Below, one piece after another: positions 49,718 through 58,423 of a DNA stretch of 64,000 nt. A program made the translations under genes and the position numbers. Numbering within the stretch: the first letter of the stretch is position 1; every line of letters begins with the position of its first letter. A model generated the notes under the pieces. The model saw only the letters and a list, made by a program, of their open reading frames with translations. It was not told the DNA's origin and did not search any database. The stretch is from Streptomyces lydicus (GTDB lineage: Bacteria; Actinomycetota; Actinomycetes; Streptomycetales; Streptomycetaceae). The DNA lies in contig NZ_RDTE01000003.1 in the NCBI RefSeq assembly GCF_004125265.1, positions 4,774,001 through 4,838,000 on the forward strand. The letters are read 5' to 3'.

Positions 49718-50578
49718 GTGAGTACCGACAACACCACGCGGAACGCGGCGCCGGAGCAGGCGTCCCCGGGCGTACGGCTGGCCGCCGGAGACACCGAAGT
49801 GACCGTCCGTCCGGACAACGGATGCCGGATCGCCGGCCTGCGGGTGGGCGGTACGGAGCTGCTGCGGCAGGGCGACAGGTACGGCTGTTTCCCGATGGTT
49901 CCGTGGTGCGGGCGGATCGCTCAGGGGCAGTTCCGCAACGGGGGCGAGCGGCACCAGATGCCTCTCAACGCCGCGCCGCACGCCATCCACGGCACCGGCC
50001 GCAACCTCCGCTGGCGGACCGCGCGTTCGAGCGCCACGGAGGCGGTCTTCACCTACGACCTCGCCGATCCGGCGGCGCCCTGGCCGTATCCGGGGCGGGT
50101 GACCCAGCTCGTCGAGCTGGCCGCGGACGGTGGCTCGCTCACCCTCACGCTGTGCGTCGAGGCGACCGGCGACTCCTTCCCCGCGCAGGCCGGATGGCAC
50201 CCCTGGTTCCTGCGGAACCTCGGCGAGGGCGGCGAGGACGCACGGCTCGACTTCACGCCCGAATGGCAGGAGGAGCGGGGCGAGGACCACCTCCCGACCG
50301 GCCGTCGGATCCCGCCGCAGCCCGGGCCCTGGGACGACTGCTTCGGGATGCCGCAAGGGGTCGAGGCCACCCTCACCTGGCCGGACCGGCTGGAGCTGAC
50401 GGTCAGCAGCCGCGGTGAGTGGGTCGTGGTCTACGACGAGCAGGAGGCCGCGGTCTGTGTCGAGCCGCAGTCCGGCCCGCCGAACGGCCTCAACACCCTG
50501 CCGCGCCTGGTCACGCCCATCGACCCGCTGGAGATCTCCACGACCTGGAGCTGGCGGAGCCTGTCGCCCACCGCCTGA
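49718..50578 (+). CDS. Aldose 1-epimerase-like protein
   Basis: 286 aa, GTG at 49718. Galactose-mutarotase fold with FPMVPWCGRIAQGQFRNGGE, the His in HAIHGTGRNLRW, the second His in QAGWHPWFLRNLG and the Glu in AVCVEPQSGPPNGLN. It interconverts sugar anomers or acts on sugar phosphates; the actinobacterial group next to pyrE has no fixed substrate. Complete length for the family. Confidence 0.9.
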   Translation: MSTDNTTRNAAPEQASPGVRLAAGDTEVTVRPDNGCRIAGLRVGGTELLRQGDRYGCFPMVPWCGRIAQGQFRNGGERHQMPLNAAPHAIHGTGRNLRWRTARSSATEAVFTYDLADPAAPWPYPGRVTQLVELAADGGSLTLTLCVEATGDSFPAQAGWHPWFLRNLGEGGEDARLDFTPEWQEERGEDHLPTGRRIPPQPGPWDDCFGMPQGVEATLTWPDRLELTVSSRGEWVVVYDEQEAAVCVEPQSGPPNGLNTLPRLVTPIDPLEISTTWSWRSLSPTA

Positions 50579-50702
50579 GGGCCGGCGCAGAACGCCACCG
50601 CCCGAGGGCCGTGGTCGTGTGCCTCACCGCGGGGTTACGTGCCCTGCCGCGGGGCCCTGTGCGCCTGCCAGGGGTGACGGGGCAGCCCTTAAGCTCGTGC
50701 GC

Positions 50703-51245
50703 ATGAGTGACGACGTGCGCGGCGAGCTGCTGCAGCAGATCAAGGACAAGGCCGTGGTGCACGGCAAGGTGACGCTTTCCTCCGGCAAGGAGGCCGACTA
50801 CTACATCGACCTGCGCCGGATCACCCTGGACGGCGAGGCCGCGCCGCTGGTCGGACAGCTGATGCTGGAGATCACCGCCGATCTCGACTACGACGCGGTC
50901 GGCGGGCTGACGCTCGGTGCCGACCCGGTCGCGACCTCGATGCTGCACGCCTCCGCCGCGCGCGGCGGCCGACTGGACGCGTTCGTGGTCCGCAAGGCGC
51001 AGAAGGCGCACGGTATGCAGCGCCGTATCGAGGGTCCGGACCTCAAGGGCCGCCGGGTTCTGGTCGTCGAGGACACCTCCACCACCGGCGGGTCTCCGCT
51101 GACCGCCGTCGAGGCGGCGCGTGAGGCGGGCGCCGAGGTCGTTGCGGTGGCAACGATCGTCGACCGGGGTGCCGCGTCCGCGATCGCGGACGCCGGGGTC
51201 CCGTACATCACCGGCTACCAGCTGGGCGACCTCGGCCTGAGCTGA
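50703..51245 (+). CDS. pyrE: Orotate phosphoribosyltransferase
   Basis: 180 aa, ATG at 50703. Motifs: GKVTLSSGKEADYYIDLRRI at the N-terminus, LTLGADPVATSML, FVVRKAQKAHGMQRRIEGPD and the PRPP loop VLVVEDTSTTGGSPLTAVEA. It turns orotate and PRPP into OMP in pyrimidine synthesis. No other pyr gene is nearby, as usual for Streptomyces. Confidence 0.97.
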   Translation: MSDDVRGELLQQIKDKAVVHGKVTLSSGKEADYYIDLRRITLDGEAAPLVGQLMLEITADLDYDAVGGLTLGADPVATSMLHASAARGGRLDAFVVRKAQKAHGMQRRIEGPDLKGRRVLVVEDTSTTGGSPLTAVEAAREAGAEVVAVATIVDRGAASAIADAGVPYITGYQLGDLGLS

Positions 51246-51312
51246 CCGCGGCCGGGGGCCGTGCGGAATCCGGCAAAAATGCGCTGAACTGCGGCTTTCC
51301 CGAGGGGCGGCT

Positions 51313-51328
51313 GGTTTCACGTGAAACC
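51313..51328. other. parS-like centromere site
   Basis: GGTTTCACGTGAAACC, a perfect 16-bp palindrome whose 14-bp core GTTTCACGTGAAAC equals the ParB-binding parS core. In Streptomyces parS sites cluster around oriC, often in intergenic DNA, as here between pyrE and fba. Confidence 0.9.
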
Positions 51329-51464
51329 GGCCGCCCACACTGCGGGACGGCCGGGCGCGGAATGTGGAGCAATTCGCCGAGTCTGGGAAGATGTGCTCGG
51401 CGAAGTCCTCGCCCCCTGGTCAGGGCCAAGAAAAGCACACCCGCATACCTGAAGGAGCGGACAG

Positions 51465-52487
51465 ATGCCCATCGCAACCCCCGAGGTCTACAACGAGATG
51501 CTTGACCGGGCGAAGGCAGGAAAGTTCGCCTACCCGGCCATCAACGTCACCTCGACGCAGACGCTGCACGCCGCGCTGCGTGGGTTCGCCGAGGCGCAGA
51601 GCGACGGCATCATCCAGATCTCCACCGGTGGTGCGGAGTTCCTGGGCGGCCAGTACAACAAGGACATGGTGACCGGCGCGGTCGCGCTCGCCGAGTTCGC
51701 GCACGTCGTGGCCGAGAAGTACGACGTCACCGTCGCGCTGCACACCGACCACTGCCCCAAGGACAAGCTCGACGGCTATGTCCGCCCGCTGCTGGACATC
51801 TCCGCGGAGCGGGTGGCCAAGGGCCAGAACCCGCTGTTCCAGTCCCACATGTGGGACGGCTCGGCCGAGAACCTGGCCGACAACCTGGCCATCGGCCAGG
51901 AACTGCTCGCCAAGGCGGCCGCCGCCAAGATCATCCTTGAGGTCGAGATCACCCCGACCGGTGGCGAGGAGGACGGCGTCACCCACGAGATCAACGACGA
52001 GCTCTACACCACGGTCGACGACGCGCTGCGCACCGCCGAGGCGCTGGGCCTGGGCGAGAAGGGCCGCTACCTGCTCGCCGCCTCCTTCGGCAACGTCCAC
52101 GGCGTCTACAAGCCGGGCAACGTCGTGCTCCGCCCCGAGCTGCTGAAGGACCTGCAGGAGGGCGTGGGCGCCAAGTACGGCAAGGCCGCCCCGTTCGACT
52201 TCGTCTTCCACGGCGGCTCCGGCTCCACCCCCGAGGAGATCGCCACCGCGCTGGAGAACGGCGTGGTCAAGATGAACCTGGACACCGACACCCAGTACGC
52301 CTTCTCCCGCCCGGTCGCGGACCACATGTTCCGTAACTACGACGGTGTGCTGAAGGTCGACGGCGAGGTCGGCAACAAGAAGGCCTACGACCCGCGTAGC
52401 TGGGGCAAGCTGGCCGAGGCCGGGATGGCCCAGCGCGTCACCCAGGCCTGCGAGAACCTGCGCTCCACCGGCACCAAGATCAAGTAA
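51465..52487 (+). CDS. fba: Class II fructose-bisphosphate aldolase
   Basis: 340 aa, ATG at 51465 with AAGGAG upstream. Zinc ligands lie in VALHTDHCPKDKLDGYVRPL and in the later FGNVHGVY and FVFHGGSGST segments. LEVEITPTGGEEDGV is the family insert with catalytic Glu. It cleaves fructose-1,6-bisphosphate in glycolysis and works in reverse in gluconeogenesis. Cytosolic homodimer in known members. Confidence 0.98.
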   Translation: MPIATPEVYNEMLDRAKAGKFAYPAINVTSTQTLHAALRGFAEAQSDGIIQISTGGAEFLGGQYNKDMVTGAVALAEFAHVVAEKYDVTVALHTDHCPKDKLDGYVRPLLDISAERVAKGQNPLFQSHMWDGSAENLADNLAIGQELLAKAAAAKIILEVEITPTGGEEDGVTHEINDELYTTVDDALRTAEALGLGEKGRYLLAASFGNVHGVYKPGNVVLRPELLKDLQEGVGAKYGKAAPFDFVFHGGSGSTPEEIATALENGVVKMNLDTDTQYAFSRPVADHMFRNYDGVLKVDGEVGNKKAYDPRSWGKLAEAGMAQRVTQACENLRSTGTKIK

Positions 52488-52543
52488 GCGCGGCCGGCCG
52501 CACGGCCGGTCCCGCTGCGCACCAAGCTCCGTAGCTGCGCACC

Positions 52544-52598
52544 AAGGCTCCGCATCCGCCGTGATGCGGAGCCTTCGGTGTGATGCGGAGCCTTCGGT
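52544..52598 (+). terminator. fba terminator with duplicated arm
   Basis: 12-bp perfect stem (52544-52555 with 52564-52575). The right arm is part of an exact 19-bp tandem duplication (52561-52579 and 52580-52598). Further CCCGGTGCCTGCCGTGCG-like repeats follow to ~52685. Confidence 0.75.
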
Positions 52599-52759
52599 GT
52601 GCCCGGCCCCGGTGCTCGCCGTGTGCCTGACCCGGTGCCTGCCGTGCGCCCGGCCCGGTGCCTGCCGTGCGCCCGGCCCGGTGCTTGTATGCGCCCGCGC
52701 CCGGGGCCTGCGTGTGCTCAGGGCGGGCGAGCGGACGCGGATACGGGCATGCTCGCGGT

Positions 52760-54334
52760 ATGAGCGAACCGAGTGCGCCCGGCGCGGTCCGGCTGGCCTC
52801 GGCACAGGGCCGGTGGGTGCTGGCGACGGCCGTGCTGGGGTCCGGCATGGCGATGCTCGACAGCACCGTCGTCAATGTCGCCCTGCCCAGGATCGGCAAG
52901 GACCTCAACACGGATCTGGCGGTGCTCCAGTGGACCGTCACCGCCTACATGCTCACCCTCTCCTCGCTGATCCTGCTGGGCGGCGCCCTCGGTGACCGCT
53001 TCGGCCGGCGCCGGGTGTTCGTGATCGGGGTGGTGTGGTTCGCCGCGGCCTCGCTGCTGTGCGGGCTCGCGCCGGGCGCCGGGGTGCTGGTCGCGGCCCG
53101 GGCGCTGCAGGGCGTCGGCGGGGCGCTGCTCACCCCCGGTTCGCTGGCCCTGATCCAGGCCGTCTTCCACCCCGATGACCGGGCGCGGGCGGTCGGTGCC
53201 TGGTCGGGGCTCGGTGGTGTGGCCGCGGCGGTCGGCCCGTTCATCGGCGGCTGGCTGGTGGACGGGGCGGGCTGGCGCTGGGTGTTCTTCCTGAACGTGC
53301 CGCTGGCGGCGGTGTGCGTACCGGTGGCGCTGCGGCACGTCCCCGAGACCCGGGAGCGGGACGCCCGCGAGCGCCGCGGCTTCGATGTGCCCGGCGCGGT
53401 GCTGGGCGCGCTGGCGCTGGCCGGGGTGACCTATGCGCTGATCGCCGCCCCGGGCGGGGGCGCCGGGCCCGGCGTGATCGTTCCGGCGGTGGCCGGGGTG
53501 CTGCTCGGGGTGCTCTTCGTCCATGTCGAGCGGCGGCGGAAGGATCCGATGCTGCCCCCGGCGATCTTCGGCATCCGGCTGTTCTCGGCCGTCAACGCCG
53601 TGACGGTGTGCGTCTACGCCGCGTTCGGCGGCTTCTTCTTCCTCTCCGTGCTCCAGCTCCAGGTCGTGGTGGGGTACTCGGCGCTCCAGGCCGGTACCGC
53701 GCTGCTGCCCACCACCGTGCTGATGCTGCTGCTGTCCGCCCGCTCGGGCCAGCTGGGGCAGCGCATCGGGCCGCGGATTCCGCTCACCGTCGGACCGCTG
53801 CTGTGCGCCGCGGGGATGCTGCTGATGACGCGGGTGGGCCGGGGCGCCTCGTACTTCACCGATGTGCTGCCCGCGCTGGTGGTGCTGGGCGCGGGGATGG
53901 TGACGCTGGTCGCGCCGCTCACCTCGACCGTGCTGGCGTCGGTGGACGTGGACCGGGCGGGCCTGGCCAGCGGCATCAACAACGCGGCGGCGCGGGCCGC
54001 GAGCCTGATGGCGGTCGCCGCGCTGCCGCTGCTGGCGGGCATCGGCCCGGAGGCCTACCGCTCTGCGGACGCGTTCGGCGCGGCCTTCCGGCGGGCCATG
54101 CCGCTGTGCGCGGGCATCCTGGTGATCGGCGCGCTGATCGCCGTGCTGACCGTACGCAGCAATGTGCTGCGCGCCGCACCGGGCGCCGAGGAGCCGTGCC
54201 GGGCGGAGACGACCTACCACTGCGGGGTGTGCGCACCGCCGCTGGATCCGGGCGAGACCACGGTCCGGAGGGTCCGGCGGCTGCCGCGCGGCGGGGGACG
54301 GCCACCCCGGCCGGCCGGGGGAGACACCCCTTAG
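52760..54334 (+). CDS. MFS drug transporter (DHA2, 14-TM type)
   Basis: 524 aa, ATG at 52760. Many membrane helices fill residues 20-475. Motif A is GALGDRFGRRR, motif C-like LTPGSLALIQAVF, and the early DSTVVNVALPRIG is typical for DHA2 exporters. A cytosolic tail of ~45 aa holds CRAETTYHCGVCAPP (three Cys), uncommon in this family. It should export small molecules by proton antiport; the substrate is unknown. Confidence 0.93.
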   Translation: MSEPSAPGAVRLASAQGRWVLATAVLGSGMAMLDSTVVNVALPRIGKDLNTDLAVLQWTVTAYMLTLSSLILLGGALGDRFGRRRVFVIGVVWFAAASLLCGLAPGAGVLVAARALQGVGGALLTPGSLALIQAVFHPDDRARAVGAWSGLGGVAAAVGPFIGGWLVDGAGWRWVFFLNVPLAAVCVPVALRHVPETRERDARERRGFDVPGAVLGALALAGVTYALIAAPGGGAGPGVIVPAVAGVLLGVLFVHVERRRKDPMLPPAIFGIRLFSAVNAVTVCVYAAFGGFFFLSVLQLQVVVGYSALQAGTALLPTTVLMLLLSARSGQLGQRIGPRIPLTVGPLLCAAGMLLMTRVGRGASYFTDVLPALVVLGAGMVTLVAPLTSTVLASVDVDRAGLASGINNAAARAASLMAVAALPLLAGIGPEAYRSADAFGAAFRRAMPLCAGILVIGALIAVLTVRSNVLRAAPGAEEPCRAETTYHCGVCAPPLDPGETTVRRVRRLPRGGGRPPRPAGGDTP

Positions 54335-54554
54335 GAGCCGGGTCCGGGCCGCCGGCCGGAATCCGTCCAGGCCACCGGCCGCCGAGCGTCGGCCGCCCGT
54401 ATCTCAGGCCGCCGGCCGCCGAACGCTAGCCGCCGACTGCCCGTACCCCCAGGCCTCCGGCCACCCGCACTCCGCCTCCCGTCCTCCCGTACCCCAGGGC
54501 GCAAGATCCCGGCCGCCGCCCGCCCCGCCCCGGCGACCAGGCAGACTGGGAACC

Positions 54555-54968
54555 ATGGCCATTCACGAGAACCTGCTCGGGGGACCGCCCCCGACCCAGC
54601 TGCCCGACGACCCGGAACCCCGCGAACTGCTCGCCTCGGGCACGGCGCCGTCCGATGTCGCCGCGAAGTACCCGACCTCCTCCCTGGCCTGGGCCCAGCT
54701 CGCGGACGACGCCTTCGAGCAGGACCGGGTCGTGGAGTCGTACGCCTACGCCCGCACCGGCTACCACCGAGGCCTGGACGCGCTGCGCCGGGCCGGCTGG
54801 AAGGGCCACGGCCCGGTGCCGTTCGAGCACGAGCCCAACCGCGGCTTCCTGCGGGCGCTGCACGCCCTCGCCCGCGCCGCCCAGGCGATCGGTGAGCAGG
54901 AGGAGTACGAGCGCTGCTCGGCCTTCCTGCGGGACTCCTCGCCGACCGCGGCCGACACCCTCGGCTGA
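54555..54968 (+). CDS. DUF3151-family protein
   Basis: 137 aa, ATG at 54555. NLLGGPPPTQLPDDPEPREL, AAKYPTSSLAWAQLADDAFE and YAYARTGYHRGLDALRRAGW followed by VPFEHEPNRGFLRALHAL match DUF3151, a conserved actinobacterial helical protein of unknown function. Its last codons are the first unit of a 22-bp triple repeat. Confidence 0.9.
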   Translation: MAIHENLLGGPPPTQLPDDPEPRELLASGTAPSDVAAKYPTSSLAWAQLADDAFEQDRVVESYAYARTGYHRGLDALRRAGWKGHGPVPFEHEPNRGFLRALHALARAAQAIGEQEEYERCSAFLRDSSPTAADTLG

Positions 54969-55012
54969 CGCGGCCGACACTCTCGGCTGAAACGGCCGAC
55001 ACCCTCGGCAGA
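54947..55012. repeat. Three 22-bp tandem repeats over the DUF3151 stop
   Basis: Units 54947-54968, 54969-54990 and 54991-55012 (consensus CGCGGCCGACACCCTCGGCT plus GA), differing by one to four bases. The stop codon closes unit 1, so units 2 and 3 are outside the gene. Confidence 0.85.
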
Positions 55013-55096
55013 GGGGCTGCCACCGGCTCTCCCCGCAGCAAGGGCCGTCGCCCTCCCGCGGGGAAGCGCCGGGCAAGATCAAGGGGACGCATCAAT

Positions 55097-55124
55097 GGGC
55101 CGGCCGCGTGATCGCGGTCGGCCC
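55097..55124 (+). terminator. Terminator after DUF3151
   Basis: 12-bp stem with one G-T wobble (55097-55108 with 55113-55124), TGAT loop. It separates DUF3151 from the kyn operon. Confidence 0.65.
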
Positions 55125-55256
55125 TTGCGCGGTCGCTGCCCAGCACGGATCATTTCCAGTGGGCCGGGTCATCCCGCGCCCGAGGGGACCGGGGCTCCCG
55201 AGCCGACGAGGAAGGGGCGGACCGCTACCCGGTAGTTCGCACCTGAGGAGTCCCTC

Positions 55257-56165
55257 ATGTCGCAGCCGTCTCCCATCGACCCCGCAGGCAGCGCCTCCAC
55301 CGCACCCGCAGCGGGTCCCGCACCGGCGGACACAGCCGAGTCCGACCCGCCGTTCGCCCCGGATCTCAGCATCGGCAGCAGCGGCACGACCCCGTACGAG
55401 GACTACGTCCAGGCGGATGTGCTCACCCACCTGCAGCACCCGCTCTCCGACGACCCCGGCGAGATGGTCTTCCTGGTCACCACTCAGGTCATGGAGCTGT
55501 GGTTCACGGTCATCGTCCATGAGTGGAGCACCGCCGCCGCGGCGCTGCGCCGTGACGACCTGGCGGAGACGGAGGAGGCGCTGCGCCGCTCCACCTACGA
55601 GCTGGAGGCGCTGAACGCCGCCTGGAAACCGCTCGCCCGGCTGACCCCGGCACAGTTCAACTCCTACCGCAGCGCGCTCGGCGACGGGTCCGGTTTCCAG
55701 TCCGCCATGTACCGGCGGATGGAGTTCCTGCTCGGCGAGAAGTCCGCGTCGATGCTGGTGCCGCACCGCGGCGCCGCGCGGGAGCACGCCGAACTGGAGA
55801 AGGCCCTCCAGGAGCCGAGCCTGTGGGACGAGGTGCTGCGGCTGCTCGCCCGCCGCGGTCATGCCGTGCCCGAGGCCGTCCTCCGGCGGGACCCCGCGCT
55901 GCGCTACGAGGCCGACCCGGCCGTCGAGGCCGTCTGGGCCGGGATATATGCGGGCCCGCAGGAGTCCGACCTCGTCCGGCTCGGCGAGGCGCTGACCGAT
56001 GTGGCCGAGCTGGTCTGGCGCTGGCGCAACGACCACCTGGTCGCGACCCGGCGGGCGATGGGAGCGAAGATGGGCACCGGTGGCTCGGCGGGGGTGGCCT
56101 GGCTGGAGAAGCGGGCCCGCAAGAATGTCTTCCCGGAGCTGTGGACGGCGCGCAGCCATGTCTGA
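55257..56165 (+). CDS. kynA: Tryptophan 2,3-dioxygenase
   Basis: 302 aa, ATG at 55257. Family motifs: YEDYVQADVLTHLQHPLSDD, VTTQVMELWFTVIVHEW, FNSYRSALGDGSGFQSAMYR and GTGGSAGVAWLEKRARKNVF. A heme enzyme, it opens tryptophan to N-formylkynurenine. The first ~40 residues are Pro/Ala-rich. Its last 8 nt overlap kynU, so the genes are translationally coupled. Confidence 0.97.
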   Translation: MSQPSPIDPAGSASTAPAAGPAPADTAESDPPFAPDLSIGSSGTTPYEDYVQADVLTHLQHPLSDDPGEMVFLVTTQVMELWFTVIVHEWSTAAAALRRDDLAETEEALRRSTYELEALNAAWKPLARLTPAQFNSYRSALGDGSGFQSAMYRRMEFLLGEKSASMLVPHRGAAREHAELEKALQEPSLWDEVLRLLARRGHAVPEAVLRRDPALRYEADPAVEAVWAGIYAGPQESDLVRLGEALTDVAELVWRWRNDHLVATRRAMGAKMGTGGSAGVAWLEKRARKNVFPELWTARSHV

Positions 56166-57468
56166 GACCCCGGAATTCCCCGACCGCGCCGGCCTCCAGG
56201 AGCCGTCCGGCGCTCGTGAGCACGCCGCGCGGGCCGCGGAGCGGGACGCCGCCGACCCGCTCGCCGCGATCCGTGACCGCTTCGTCCTCGACGCCGCGCC
56301 CGACCACGCCTCCGGTGACGCCGGGGTCTACCTGGACGGCAACTCCCTCGGCGCGCTGCCCCGTACGGTGCCCGGCCGGATCGCCGATGTCATCGCCCGC
56401 GAGTGGGGCGAGCTGCGCATCCGGTCCTGGACCGAATCCGGCTGGTGGACCGCGCCCGAGCGGATCGGCGACAAGATCGCGCCGCTGATCGGAGCGGCAC
56501 CGGGCCGGGTGGTGGTCGGCGACTCGACCAGCGTCAACCTCTTCAAGGCCGTGGTGGGCGGCGTCCGGATGGCCGGCAAGGGCTGTACGGAGATCCTCGT
56601 CGATGCCACGACCTTCCCGACCGACGGCTATATCGCCAGGTCAGCGGCCCGGATGACCGGCCTCGCGGTGCGCCCGGTCGAGCCCGCGCGGATCGCCGAC
56701 GAGGTCACCGAGCGGACCGCGCTGGCGCTGGTCAACCACGTCGACTACCGCACAGGACGGCTCAACGACCTGCCCGGCATCACCCACGCGCTGCACTCCG
56801 CGGGCGCGCTCGCCGTCTGGGACCTGTGCCACAGCGCCGGCGCGCTGCCGGTCGGCCTCGATGCGCACCACGTCGACCTCGCCGTGGGCTGCACGTACAA
56901 GTACCTCAACGGCGGCCCGGGCGCGCCCGCCTACCTCTACATCCGCGAAAGCCTCCAGGAACGGTTCGAATCGCCGCTGCCGGGCTGGAATTCGCACGGC
57001 GATCCGTTCGCCATGGACCCCGCGTACGTCCCCGCCGAGGGCATCGCGCGCGGCCGGGTCGGCACCCCCGACATCCTCTCGCTGCTCGCTCTGGAGGCGG
57101 CGCTGGAGGTCTGGGACGGGGTGTCGATCGAGGCCGTACGCGCCAAGAGCCTCGCCCTGACCGACTTCTTCCTGGAGTGTGTGAACGCCTACGTACCGCC
57201 GGGCCGGGCCCGCTCCGTCACGCCGTACGACCACCAGCGGCGCGGCAGCCAGGTGTCGCTGGAGTGTTCCCCCGCGGCGGAAGAGGTGATGGACGAGCTG
57301 ATCCGGCGCGGGGTGGTCGGCGACTTCCGCCGGCCCGACGTGCTGCGCTTCGGCTTCACCCCGCTCTACACCTCGTTCGCGGACGCGGAGCGGGCGGCGT
57401 GGGTGCTCGGCGAGGTGCTGAGGGCGCTGCCCGACGTCGAGTCCGGGGCGGGCGGGGCCGCCGGGTGA
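56158..57468 (+). CDS. kynU: Kynureninase
   Basis: 436 aa, ATG at 56158 inside the end of kynA. PLP fold type I: VVVGDSTSVNLFKAVVGGVR, DLCHSAGALPVGLDAHHVDL and the PLP lysine in GCTYKYLNGGPGAPAYLYI. It splits kynurenine to anthranilate and alanine. It ends in a 4-nt overlap with the hydrolase gene. Confidence 0.97.
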   Translation: MSETPEFPDRAGLQEPSGAREHAARAAERDAADPLAAIRDRFVLDAAPDHASGDAGVYLDGNSLGALPRTVPGRIADVIAREWGELRIRSWTESGWWTAPERIGDKIAPLIGAAPGRVVVGDSTSVNLFKAVVGGVRMAGKGCTEILVDATTFPTDGYIARSAARMTGLAVRPVEPARIADEVTERTALALVNHVDYRTGRLNDLPGITHALHSAGALAVWDLCHSAGALPVGLDAHHVDLAVGCTYKYLNGGPGAPAYLYIRESLQERFESPLPGWNSHGDPFAMDPAYVPAEGIARGRVGTPDILSLLALEAALEVWDGVSIEAVRAKSLALTDFFLECVNAYVPPGRARSVTPYDHQRRGSQVSLECSPAAEEVMDELIRRGVVGDFRRPDVLRFGFTPLYTSFADAERAAWVLGEVLRALPDVESGAGGAAG

Positions 57469-58355
57469 GCGCGGCGGACGAGGAGGCGGCGCTGCTGGGG
57501 CTGGCCCCGGTGGCGCCGGACCGGACGGTGGCGTACGGGCCGCATCCGGACCAGGTCGTCGACCTGTACCTGCCGCGGGCGGCCGGCGCCGAGCGGGCGG
57601 CCGAGGACGCGCGGGTGGCCGACGGCGAGCAGCAGGCGGACGAGGCGCGGGCGGCCGGCGGCGAGCGGTGGGCGGACGAGGCGCGGCTGGCCGACGGGGC
57701 CCCGGCGCCGGCCGTCGGCCCCCCGCCGGTCGTCCTCCTGCACGGCGGCTTCTGGCGCGCCGCCTACGACCGCCGCCATCTGTCGCCGCTGGCCGCCGCA
57801 CTGGCCGGGCAGGGGCTGCCGGTCGCGCTCGCCGAGTACCGCAGGGTCGGTGCCGGCGGCGGGGCGCCGCAGACCTTCGACGATGTGACGGCGGGCCTCG
57901 CGGCGGCGGTGCGCGAGCTGCCGGGCGGCGGGGATCCGGTGCTGGTCGGCCACTCCGCGGGCGGCCAGCTCGCGCTGCTCGCCGCCGCCCGCCCCGGCAC
58001 CCGCGTCTCCCGTGTCCTCGCCGTCGCACCGGTCGCCGACCTCGCCCGCGCCCATGCGCTGGGCCTGAGCAACGGCGCGGTCGCCGAACTGTTCGGCGAC
58101 GGGCCCGGCCTCGCGGAACGGATCGCCGCAGCCGACCCGGTGTGCCACCCGCCCGCCGGCGTCCCGGTCACGATCCTGCACGGCACCGACGACCCGGACG
58201 TCCCGCTCGACCTCTCCCGCCGCTACGCCGCACACAGCCCCGGCACCACGGACCTGCGCGAGTTGCCCGGCGTCGGCCACTACGGCCCCGTCACCCCCGG
58301 CAGCCCCAGCTGTCACACACTCTTCGCCCAACTGCACCGAACCTGTAGTACTTGA
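57465..58355 (+). CDS. Alpha/beta hydrolase, probable kynurenine formamidase (AFMID-like)
   Basis: 296 aa, GTG at 57465 overlapping kynU as GTGA. The oxyanion motif HGGFW after PVVLL, the nucleophile LVGHSAGGQLALL and the acid/His in HGTDDPDVPL and LPGVGHYGPV give a complete triad. HGGxW is typical of arylformamidases, and the operon lacks any other enzyme for formylkynurenine. Residues ~42-80 are an imperfect repeat insert (ADEARAAGGERWADEARLAD) between the first strands. Confidence 0.85.
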   Translation: MSAADEEAALLGLAPVAPDRTVAYGPHPDQVVDLYLPRAAGAERAAEDARVADGEQQADEARAAGGERWADEARLADGAPAPAVGPPPVVLLHGGFWRAAYDRRHLSPLAAALAGQGLPVALAEYRRVGAGGGAPQTFDDVTAGLAAAVRELPGGGDPVLVGHSAGGQLALLAAARPGTRVSRVLAVAPVADLARAHALGLSNGAVAELFGDGPGLAERIAAADPVCHPPAGVPVTILHGTDDPDVPLDLSRRYAAHSPGTTDLRELPGVGHYGPVTPGSPSCHTLFAQLHRTCST

Positions 58356-58423
58356 GGCGGACCTCCGCAGATCCCCATGGGTGGGGACGCCCCGGGGGCC
58401 CGTCGTTGCTTACCTTTGTCAGC

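Noticed and set aside
53314..54429. Overlapping 371-codon frame inside the MFS gene
   Set aside because: Arg/Gly/Ala-rich frame-shift shadow; the MFS frame has consistent membrane helices and motif A.
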